NCBI GenBank assembly: GCA_905214265.1
Contig: CAJMLQ010000173.1
Coordinates: 1 to 5,094, forward strand
Direction: 5' to 3'
Source: an uncultured bacterium
Lineage (GTDB): Bacteria; Bacillota; Clostridia; Oscillospirales; Ruminococcaceae
Length of the DNA: 5,094 bases
Shown here: positions 1 to 5,045 of the stretch, one piece after another
Layout: every line of letters begins with the position of its first letter
Position numbering within the stretch: the first letter of the stretch is position 1
Translations under genes and position numbers: made by a program
Notes under the pieces: model-generated
Told to the model about the DNA's origin: nothing
Databases searched by the model: none
Seen by the model: the letters and a program-made list of their open reading frames with translations, nothing else

Positions 1-55
1 AATAGGCTTCTTTGTCTTGAACCACAAGGCTTTTTCTATTATTCAGGATACATTA
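1..55. repeat. Left terminal inverted repeat (55 bp)
   Basis: These bases are the reverse complement of 5040-5094 except at two positions: base 12 (opposite 5083) and base 23 (opposite 5072). The match runs from the first base of the window to base 55 and stops there, since bases 56 and 57 no longer pair. Because the shared part touches the window edge, the repeat probably continues outside. It carries no long open frame; the frame used by the following regulator has stops at 3 and 18. The likely reading is the edge of an insertion sequence or other repeat. I do not recognise its family. Confidence 0.85.
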
Positions 56-77
56 CATTACGAATCATTACAGCGAG

Positions 78-347
78 ATGCTCTATCTTGATTTAATCGC
101 GCAGAGAGTGAATATGAACCCGAAATATCTCTCCCGCGTCTTTAAAAACAAGGTCGGAATCACCATTACGGAATATATCAGCATGGTGCGGATCAGCAAG
201 GCGAAGGAACTGCTCGTAAAGACCAACATGAAGATTGAAGATATCGGAACAGCAGTGGGCTTCGAAAACCGCACAACTTTCTTCCGGCTATTTAAAAAAA
301 TAGAAGGGATGCCGCCGAACCGGTACCGGAAAGACAATATGCAGTAA
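78..347 (+). CDS. AraC-family transcriptional regulator, C-terminal DNA-binding fragment (5'-truncated)
   Basis: This encodes the paired helix-turn-helix domain of an AraC/XylS regulator. Counting from the Met at 78, the first HTH is at residues 4-26 (LDLIAQRVNMNPKYLSRVF), a linking helix at 31-47 (EYISMVRISKAKELL), and the second HTH at 53-75, ending in the family signature FxRLFKKxEGxPPxxYR at 69-84. In a complete protein the ligand-sensing or membrane part would lie upstream; it is absent here. The reading frame stays recognisable upstream of 78 to about base 54 (codons for Y-I-T-N-H-Y-S-E, which fits the start of the first helix of the domain). It then runs into the terminal repeat and stops at 18. 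The gene therefore breaks at the repeat junction. The Met at 78 lies inside the domain and is unlikely to be a natural start, so I regard this as a pseudogene fragment or an edge-truncated gene. Its 3' end sits 14 bases before the YhcH-type gene, so it is probably the regulator of that operon. Confidence 0.85.
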   Translation: MLYLDLIAQRVNMNPKYLSRVFKNKVGITITEYISMVRISKAKELLVKTNMKIEDIGTAVGFENRTTFFRLFKKIEGMPPNRYRKDNMQ

Positions 348-351
348 GGAG
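345..351 (+). promoter_or_regulatory. Shine-Dalgarno site of the YhcH-type gene, overlapping the araC stop codon
   Basis: TAAGGAG contains the TAA stop of the regulator fragment and a strong AAGGAG ribosome site, 10 bases before the ATG at 362. The overlap suggests that the sugar operon was made as a continuation of the regulator transcript, or is at least translationally linked to it. No separate terminator or clear promoter separates the two genes. Confidence 0.7.
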
Positions 352-361
352 TGCAGAAACA

Positions 362-817
362 ATGATTTTTGACCACATTGATAACGCCAGACAATATGAA
401 GGACTCAGCGATAATTTCCGGAAAGCATTTTGTTATCTGGAATCACTGGATTTATCGAAGGTTTCAGAAGGGAATTTTGAGATAGACGGCCGAGAGGTTT
501 ACGCTTTTGCAAACCCGGTGCAGCTGAGAGAACCGGCCCAGGTCCTGTATGAAGCTCATCGGAAATATGCCGACATTCAGCTCGTGATCCGAAACAGCGA
601 AGCGATTTATGTCACCAGGACGTCGGAACTTGCGGAAACGACAGCCTTTGACGCACAAAAGGACATCGGTTTTTATGCGGACGGAAAGCACAGTGTCAAG
701 CTCACTCTCTTTCCGGGGGATTTTGCCGTCTTTTTTCCGGAGGACGCGCATAAACCCTGCTGCATGGCGGAGGATCCGGAATCCTTCAAGCTTGTTGTAA
801 AAGTGCGCGTAGAATAG
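362..817 (+). CDS. YhcH/YjgK/YiaL family (DUF386) cupin-like sugar protein
   Basis: The 151-residue length is normal for this cupin-like family, which includes E. coli YhcH (NanQ, reported as a sialic acid anomerase), YiaL and the EbgC beta-galactosidase subunit. The expected metal/sugar-site motif is present: E64-x-H66 followed by D71-I-Q73 (EAHRKYADIQ). So are the second motif around 118-132 (FPGDFAVFFPEDAHKP, with H130) and the terminal strand K143-L-V-V-K147-V. There is no signal peptide or membrane segment, so it acts in the cytoplasm. The start at 362 is fixed by the AAGGAG site at 346-351. It lies 17 bases upstream of a glycoside-hydrolase-like gene. Family members often sit in catabolic operons for sialic acid, uronates or other sugar acids. 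The likely job is to open or interconvert anomers of the sugar released by that hydrolase. Family assignment is firm; the substrate is inferred from neighbours only. Confidence 0.9.
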   Translation: MIFDHIDNARQYEGLSDNFRKAFCYLESLDLSKVSEGNFEIDGREVYAFANPVQLREPAQVLYEAHRKYADIQLVIRNSEAIYVTRTSELAETTAFDAQKDIGFYADGKHSVKLTLFPGDFAVFFPEDAHKPCCMAEDPESFKLVVKVRVE

Positions 818-834
818 GAAAAGAGGGAAAAAGA

Positions 835-3192
835 ATGGGCAAGTATACGGATTTTTCGCAGGGGTGTATCTGGATATCCCGGACGGCATCGGAAATTGAA
901 CGGAAGGCGGCGCAGGTGCTGGCGGAGGAGATTGAAAAGCGGACGGGAATCCGCCTGCCGGTAGAGAACGATCCTCCGAAAGGAATACCCTATCTCTATA
1001 TCGGCAGCAGCGTGCCGGAGGAACTGGCGGACGACGTGAACGCCCTCGCTGCTCCGGGGGCAGAGGGCTGTCGGATCTTTGCGAACGGCGGCCGAGCAGC
1101 TGCAGTCGGCGCTGATTCCAGAGGCTGTATGTACGGTGCAGGGCGCCTGCTGCGTATGATGAAATGGGGAGAGAACGTCCTGGAGTTCCCGGAGAATTTT
1201 GCGAAGACCTTTACGCCCCGTTTTTCGGTTCGCGGACATCAGCTGGGTTATCGGCAGAAAACCAATGCTTATGACGCCTGGACCATGGAGATATATGAGC
1301 AGTATATTCGGGAACTGGTGCTGTTTGGCGCCAACGGGATCGAGATTCTTCCGCCGCGTACTGACGATTCAGGAAGCAGAGAGTTGATGAAATATGACCA
1401 GCTTGAGATGATGCGCTTCCTTTCGGAAACAATCCATTCCTACGGCGCTGATGTTTGGGTTTGGTATCCGTACCTGGAGAAGGAATTCAGCAACCCGGAA
1501 ACGATTGCCAGAGAAGAGGCGGAGTGCCGGAAAGTGTTCGAGAAGGTCCCCTATATCGATCATGTCTTTATCCCGGGCGGCGACCCAGGGGATTTGTGGC
1601 CGAAAGACCTGTTTGCATGCTCGAAGTGGATGGGAGAACTGCTGCATGAGCATCATCCGAATGGGAAAATATGGATTTCTCCGCAAACAGGAACTCCTTC
1701 CAGGGAATGGACAGAGGAGTTTTATGCTGAGGTGGATAAACAGCCGGATTGGTTAACCGGTATCGTATTCGCTCCGTGGGAAAAGGATTCTGCGGAGATT
1801 CTGCGCAGCAGGATTCCGGCACGGTATCCGGTTCGGAACTATCCCGATATTACCCATATGCTGCGTTCGCAGTATCCGGTTCCTCAGTGGGATATGGCAA
1901 TGGCGCTGACACTGGGGCGGGAATGCACGAATCCGCGTCCGCTTGACGAAAAGAATATTCATAATCTGTATCAAGACTGTTTTGTAGGCAGCATTTCTTA
2001 CTCCGAAGGAATCAATGACGATGTCAACAAATTTGTCTGGCTGGATCAGGAGTGGGACAGCGGCACGCCGGTGATCGACACTCTGCGGGACTATGCCGGT
2101 TTGTTCATTGATTGGAAACTGCGCGACGAAATTGCTCAGGGCTTTTTCGCTGAGGAGGAGAATCTGCGCGGCCCCATTGCGATCAACTCTGCGATTGAGA
2201 AGACCTTTGACCAGTGGACAGCCATCGAACAGCGTGCAGGACGTTATGCGAAAGGCAATTACCGGTTTGAGATGGGGCTGATCCGTGCGTATTTTGACCG
2301 GTATCAGAAGGAACGGTATCTGTATGAGCAATATCTGGAGCAGGAGGCCCGCCACCGGCTTTCCATCGGCACAAAAGAAGACATAGACCAGGCCATCGCA
2401 GAGGCGGAGGAGATCCTGCTGCGTGCAAAAAGCGAACCGATCCGCATCGAATGGAGCACCCGGATCGAGGAGCTAGCCGATCTCCTCTTCGAGCATATCG
2501 GCGCGCAGCTCACAGTTACGCGACATCATGCGGCGGGATACGAACGGGGCGCGTATGTGGACTCTCTGAACGTGCCGCTCAACGATTCTCGCTATATCCA
2601 GACCTGCCTGAAGAAGGTGAAATCCCTGAAAACCGGGGAGGAGAAATGCGCTGCGGTCTATGAGCTTCTGCATCGCACCGATCCCGGACCCGGCGGATTT
2701 TACGACAGCTTTGAGAGCTTCAGCAGCTGCTGGGAGCGGCTGGAAGAAAAACCGGAATACCAAAAGGACCCTGCCTATCTCGATATCCCGCTGCCATCCT
2801 TCTTGCTGCAGTCTCCCTTTGCGGAAGAGGACGTTCCACTGGCATGGCGGACGAATGTGTATACCCTTTACCAAAAGCCGCTGATCGTGACATATCAGGG
2901 CCTGGATCCGGAGGCAGATTACTGGTATCGGGCCACTTACGGACGCTATCACACTATCGATCTGTCGTTGGATGCAGGAGAAAATGGAGAGATTCCGCTG
3001 CACGGGCCAGTCCATATCGACCGGAGCTTCTGCACGGTTTCGCTGCAGCTTCCGAAAGAGGCTTACCGGAGCGGAAGACTGGTCCTGCGGCTTTCTGTCC
3101 AGGACGGCCAGCGCGGCCCGAACGTATCGGAAATCATGATCACTAAGCGGCGGCTGACTGAAAACGCCCAGATAGAAATCGAAAGCTGCTAA
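835..3192 (+). CDS. Putative cytoplasmic glycoside hydrolase, GH67/GH20-like (alpha-glucuronidase-type) fold
   Basis: This 785-residue protein has no signal peptide. Residues about 17-125 resemble the alpha/beta N-terminal domain shared by GH67, GH20, GH84 and related hydrolases, ending in the typical GADSRGCMYGAGRLLRMM (residues 92-109). A TIM-barrel-like region follows from about 127 (PRFSVRGHQLGYR at 128-140). Its conserved-looking strand ends include EILPPRTDD (170-178), DVWVWYPYLE (206-215), FIPGGDPGD (245-253), ISPQTG (281-286), FAPWEKD (312-318) and SYSEGINDDVNKFVW (388-402). Residues about 430-560 look helical. The last 110 or so residues look like a beta-sandwich, ending in GPNVSEIMI. 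Candidate acid residues are D250, E391 and D395/D396, but I cannot name the catalytic pair. A ribosome site (AGAGGG, 822-827) precedes the ATG at 835. The lack of export points to cleavage of imported oligosaccharides, perhaps glucuronic or other acidic sugars. A hydrolase-like fold is fairly sure; the substrate and exact CAZy family are not. Confidence 0.75.
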   Translation: MGKYTDFSQGCIWISRTASEIERKAAQVLAEEIEKRTGIRLPVENDPPKGIPYLYIGSSVPEELADDVNALAAPGAEGCRIFANGGRAAAVGADSRGCMYGAGRLLRMMKWGENVLEFPENFAKTFTPRFSVRGHQLGYRQKTNAYDAWTMEIYEQYIRELVLFGANGIEILPPRTDDSGSRELMKYDQLEMMRFLSETIHSYGADVWVWYPYLEKEFSNPETIAREEAECRKVFEKVPYIDHVFIPGGDPGDLWPKDLFACSKWMGELLHEHHPNGKIWISPQTGTPSREWTEEFYAEVDKQPDWLTGIVFAPWEKDSAEILRSRIPARYPVRNYPDITHMLRSQYPVPQWDMAMALTLGRECTNPRPLDEKNIHNLYQDCFVGSISYSEGINDDVNKFVWLDQEWDSGTPVIDTLRDYAGLFIDWKLRDEIAQGFFAEEENLRGPIAINSAIEKTFDQWTAIEQRAGRYAKGNYRFEMGLIRAYFDRYQKERYLYEQYLEQEARHRLSIGTKEDIDQAIAEAEEILLRAKSEPIRIEWSTRIEELADLLFEHIGAQLTVTRHHAAGYERGAYVDSLNVPLNDSRYIQTCLKKVKSLKTGEEKCAAVYELLHRTDPGPGGFYDSFESFSSCWERLEEKPEYQKDPAYLDIPLPSFLLQSPFAEEDVPLAWRTNVYTLYQKPLIVTYQGLDPEADYWYRATYGRYHTIDLSLDAGENGEIPLHGPVHIDRSFCTVSLQLPKEAYRSGRLVLRLSVQDGQRGPNVSEIMITKRRLTENAQIEIESC

Positions 3193-3214
3193 ACAAGAAA
3201 GGAATGGATACGAA

Positions 3215-4165
3215 ATGGGGAAAATCGTGGTTCTGGACGGCTATACGCTGAATCCGGGAGACCTGAGCTGGGATGCGCTGAAGCAGCTTGGAGAAGTGGC
3301 GATATACGATAGGACGTCTGGGCAGGATGTCGCCGCCCGGATCGGAGATGCGCCGGTGGTGTTGACCAACAAGACGCCCATCAGCAGAGAGGTCCTGGAT
3401 GCCTGTCCAGGACTCCGATATATCGGAGTCCTGGCGACGGGGTATAACGTAGTGGATGTGGATGCAACGAGAGAAAAAGGAATTGCCGTTACCAATATTC
3501 CAACCTACGGTACTGCCGCTGTAGCCCAGTATACCTTCGCGCTGCTGCTGGAGTTGTGCCATCAGGTGGGCAGGCACAGCGAGAGCGTCCATGCTGGAAA
3601 ATGGCAGGAAAAAGGTGATTTCTGCTACTGGCTGACACCGCAGATGGAACTTGCCGGCAAAACGATTGGAATTATCGGCTTCGGACGGATCGGAAAGGCG
3701 GTTGCGCGGATCGCGTTGGCATTTGGCATGAAGGTGTTGGTTTATGACCGATATTTTCAGAAGAGTGAGTTAGATGTTGCTGCTGTGGAACTAGATGTTT
3801 TGCTCCAAAACAGCGACGTGATCACGCTGCACTGTCCGCAGACCCAGGAGAATCGAGGGCTGATCAACGCTGAAAGCATCACCAAAATGAAAGATGGTGT
3901 CCTGCTGCTGAACGACGCAAGAGGCGGCCTGGTGGAAGAACAGGCGCTGGCAGAGGCGCTGCGGAGCGGAAAAGTTGCGGGTGCTGCAGTTGACGTCGTG
4001 AGCGAGGAACCGATCTCCGACGTGAACCCGCTTCTTTCGGCACCGAACTGCATCATCACACCTCATATTGCCTGGGCCAGCCTTGAGGCAAGAAGACGCT
4101 TGATGGGGATTGCTGTGGAAAATGTTGCGGCCTTTTTGGAAGGACGCCCGGTCAACTTAGTTTGA
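3215..4165 (+). CDS. D-2-hydroxyacid dehydrogenase (glycerate dehydrogenase / hydroxypyruvate reductase type)
   Basis: This NAD(P)-dependent enzyme interconverts a 2-keto acid and a D-2-hydroxy acid. The 316-residue length is normal for the glycerate dehydrogenase/hydroxypyruvate reductase branch. The substrate loop ATGYN is at 74-78. The Rossmann motif G155-F-G157-R-I-G160 is intact, and D178 at the end of the next strand favours NAD. The catalytic trio is complete: R236 (in NDARGG), E265 (in SEEP) and H284 (in TPHIAWAS). The PHIAW form is typical of the HprA-like branch, although N-D-A-R replaces the more usual N-T-A/G-R. A ribosome site (AAAGGA, 3198-3203) serves the ATG at 3215; a closer ATG at 3204 is in another frame. 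It is the last gene of the operon, 22 bases after the hydrolase gene and followed by a terminator. It probably handles a keto or hydroxy acid from the sugar released upstream. The enzyme class is firm; the substrate is inferred. A 28-bp perfect palindrome lies inside the coding region. Confidence 0.93.
   Translation: MGKIVVLDGYTLNPGDLSWDALKQLGEVAIYDRTSGQDVAARIGDAPVVLTNKTPISREVLDACPGLRYIGVLATGYNVVDVDATREKGIAVTNIPTYGTAAVAQYTFALLLELCHQVGRHSESVHAGKWQEKGDFCYWLTPQMELAGKTIGIIGFGRIGKAVARIALAFGMKVLVYDRYFQKSELDVAAVELDVLLQNSDVITLHCPQTQENRGLINAESITKMKDGVLLLNDARGGLVEEQALAEALRSGKVAGAAVDVVSEEPISDVNPLLSAPNCIITPHIAWASLEARRRLMGIAVENVAAFLEGRPVNLV
3407..3434. repeat. 28-bp perfect loop-less palindrome inside the dehydrogenase gene
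   Basis: Bases 3407-3420 (CCAGGACTCCGATA) are followed at once by their exact reverse complement at 3421-3434. The pairing stops at 3406/3435. The palindrome encodes PGLRYIGVL (residues 65-73), just before the ATGYN substrate loop. A further GTCCTGG at 3392-3398 can pair with 3407-3413 as an alternative stem with an 8-base loop. Confidence 0.9.
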
Positions 4166-4212
4166 ACAGAATCACTTCAAACGGCAGAAATCTCAGTTCC
4201 GTTTTCAACAGG

Positions 4213-4243
4213 AAAGTCCGTCAGCTTTCGCTGACGGACTTTT
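4213..4243 (+). terminator. Intrinsic terminator of the sugar operon
   Basis: Bases 4213-4225 (AAAGTCCGTCAGC) pair perfectly with 4230-4242 around a TTTC loop, giving a 13-bp GC-rich stem followed by a short T run (TTTTGCTTT). It begins 48 bases after the dehydrogenase stop codon. The T run favours the plus strand. On the minus strand the stem is followed only by TTTCCTG, so it would be a poor terminator for the convergent gene ending at 4313. Confidence 0.88.
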
Positions 4244-4312
4244 GCTTTGAAAAATAAGCAGGACACCCGTTTAAGAGGACCTTTGTTCTTTATCTGTCCG
4301 TGGTTCAGACGC

Positions 4313-4867
4313 TTAAAGGATCCGCCTGTAGTGCTGTTTTAGAATTCCGCAAAACATATAGTCGGCCATTTTCAAAGCCTCCTCTTCAATTTCATGGAAG
4401 ATTTTAATATCGGCCAAATAGTTTCCGCCCAAACGTAAAACCGCTTCTTTTTCCGTCATTTCCAGATGGCTGTACAGCATGCTCCTCCATGTCTGTTCAT
4501 TCCAGAAAGGGTTGATCGATGAGAAAAAACTGGCAATATCGTCTGCATTTTGATACCACCGTTTGCGGGCATCGTCGGCTTTGACGACGTCCTGCCTTTT
4601 GGCGGCGTTTACCAAATCAGCCGCGATCAAAAGATGCTGAGTAAAAAGTTCCTGCCATTTTACGGTGCTCTTTGCACCGTAAAATGGCAGGAGCACCGCT
4701 GCAAAATCCTTTGGATTTTGCAGCAGCCTGTTGGTAACTGGCTCCAGATCCCCTAAATCGGCCGCCGTGCTGATAATAAAAAAGCGCGTCCAATACACGT
4801 GCTGTTCCCACAGTTTCCGCAGCTGATTCATTAGACGGATTTGCGGCTGCGTGTATATGTTCCGCAT
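4313..4867 (-). CDS. Conserved helical protein of unknown function (Clostridia-type)
   Basis: This 184-residue, soluble, probably all-helical protein has no signal peptide. I recognise it as a small Clostridia family that, to my recollection, sometimes carries the doubtful database name 'acetylglutamate kinase'; nothing here resembles that kinase. Landmarks are LWEQHVYWTR (19-28), IISTAADLGDL (31-41), RLLQNPKDFA (47-56), PFYG (61-64), QHLLIAADLVNAAK (77-90), WYQNADDIASF (104-114), INPFW (118-122), WRSMLYSHLEMT (127-138) and IEEEALKMADYM (160-171). Residues 19-59 and 74-115 look like two copies of one helical unit: H23 matches H78, and QNPKDFA matches QNADDIA. The start at 4867 is set by a GGAGG site 9 bases upstream. 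It is convergent to the sugar operon and probably unrelated to it. Two strong hairpins lie within the coding DNA (4650-4692 and 4698-4724). The reading frame is intact. Confidence 0.85.
   Translation of the reverse strand: MRNIYTQPQIRLMNQLRKLWEQHVYWTRFFIISTAADLGDLEPVTNRLLQNPKDFAAVLLPFYGAKSTVKWQELFTQHLLIAADLVNAAKRQDVVKADDARKRWYQNADDIASFFSSINPFWNEQTWRSMLYSHLEMTEKEAVLRLGGNYLADIKIFHEIEEEALKMADYMFCGILKQHYRRIL
4650..4692. repeat. Perfect inverted repeat, 19-bp stem and 5-base loop, inside the minus-strand gene
   Basis: Bases 4650-4668 (TCCTGCCATTTTACGGTGC) are the exact reverse complement of 4674-4692, with TCTTT between them. It lies fully within the coding region of the 184-residue protein, over residues about 59-73 (LLPFYGAKSTVKWQE). 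No T run follows on either strand, and translation continues through it, so it is not an ordinary terminator. Confidence 0.92.
4698..4724. repeat. Perfect inverted repeat, 12-bp stem and 3-base loop, inside the minus-strand gene
   Basis: Bases 4698-4709 (GCTGCAAAATCC) are the exact reverse complement of 4713-4724, with TTT between them. It lies 5 bases from the larger 19-bp hairpin and codes for LQNPKDFAA of the same protein. The arm sequence is unrelated to that of the larger hairpin. Confidence 0.88.
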
Positions 4868-4876
4868 GTTGCTCTG

Positions 4877-4881
4877 CCTCC
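4877..4881 (-). promoter_or_regulatory. Shine-Dalgarno site of the minus-strand gene
   Basis: CCTCC on the plus strand reads GGAGG on the minus strand, 9 bases before the ATG at 4867-4865. This decides the start codon. An alternative Met in another frame at 4883 has no comparable site. Confidence 0.75.
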
Positions 4882-4907
4882 AATTCTATTTTCTGTTCTC
4901 TTGTTTT

Positions 4908-4913
4908 ATTGTA
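4908..4913 (-). promoter_or_regulatory. Possible -10 box for the minus-strand gene
   Basis: ATTGTA on the plus strand reads TACAAT on the minus strand (5 of 6 to TATAAT), about 40 bases upstream of the start codon. No convincing -35 box is found 16-18 bases further upstream. This is a weak call based on position and a single box. Confidence 0.3.
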
Positions 4914-5016
4914 TGTAGGGAAGGAGAAAATGTGCGTTTTGGATTCGCTGTTCTATTTTCTGATGCATTATCGGAACCTTCAGTCTGGATGGCAAATAAA
5001 AAATGAATTTTTTTCC

Positions 5017-5045
5017 TTGACAACTCTTACCGTCTATGCTAATGT
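5017..5045 (+). promoter_or_regulatory. Sigma-70-type promoter reading rightward into the terminal repeat
   Basis: A perfect -35 box, TTGACA (5017-5022), is followed after 17 bases by TAATGT (5040-5045). The bases just before that box, TATGC, give an extended -10 (TGn). The -10 match itself is only 3 of 6. The region upstream is AT-rich (AAATAAAAAATGAATTTTTTT, split across 4995-5014), as often seen before strong promoters. The start of transcription would fall inside the right repeat, so the gene it served is outside the window or has been cut off by the repeat. Confidence 0.5.

Noticed and set aside
17..55. Possible outward promoter in the left repeat driving the sugar operon (TTGAAC at 17-22, TATTAT at 37-42)
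   Set aside because: The spacing is 14 bases, too short for a standard promoter. No better -35 is found at 16-18 bases from TATTAT.
51..71. Three CATTAC repeats (51-56, 56-61, 66-71) at the repeat/araC junction
   Set aside because: They are short, partly overlapping, and explained by codons for the H-Y-I-T-N-H-Y stretch. There is no sign of a binding site or target duplication.
673..1239. Long minus-strand open frame across the end of the YhcH-type gene and the start of the hydrolase gene
   Set aside because: It overlaps two well-supported genes on the other strand, its product is Arg/Ser/Pro-rich and unlike any family, and no ribosome site is evident.
2717..2734. 12-bp palindrome CAGCAGCTGCTG in the hydrolase gene
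   Set aside because: It consists of repetitive CAG/CTG codons and is short, so it is plausible by chance and less striking than the other coding palindromes.
4550..4756. Plus-strand open frame opposite the 184-residue gene
   Set aside because: It contains FYGALCTVKWQE, similar to the true protein, only because the 19-bp palindrome reads alike on both strands. It has no ribosome site and is a shadow frame.
4884..4962. 12-base direct repeat TTCTATTTTCTG at 4884-4895 and 4951-4962
   Set aside because: It is a low-complexity T-rich sequence in an AT-rich spacer, with no further copies or matching flanks, so it does not support an operator or iteron call.
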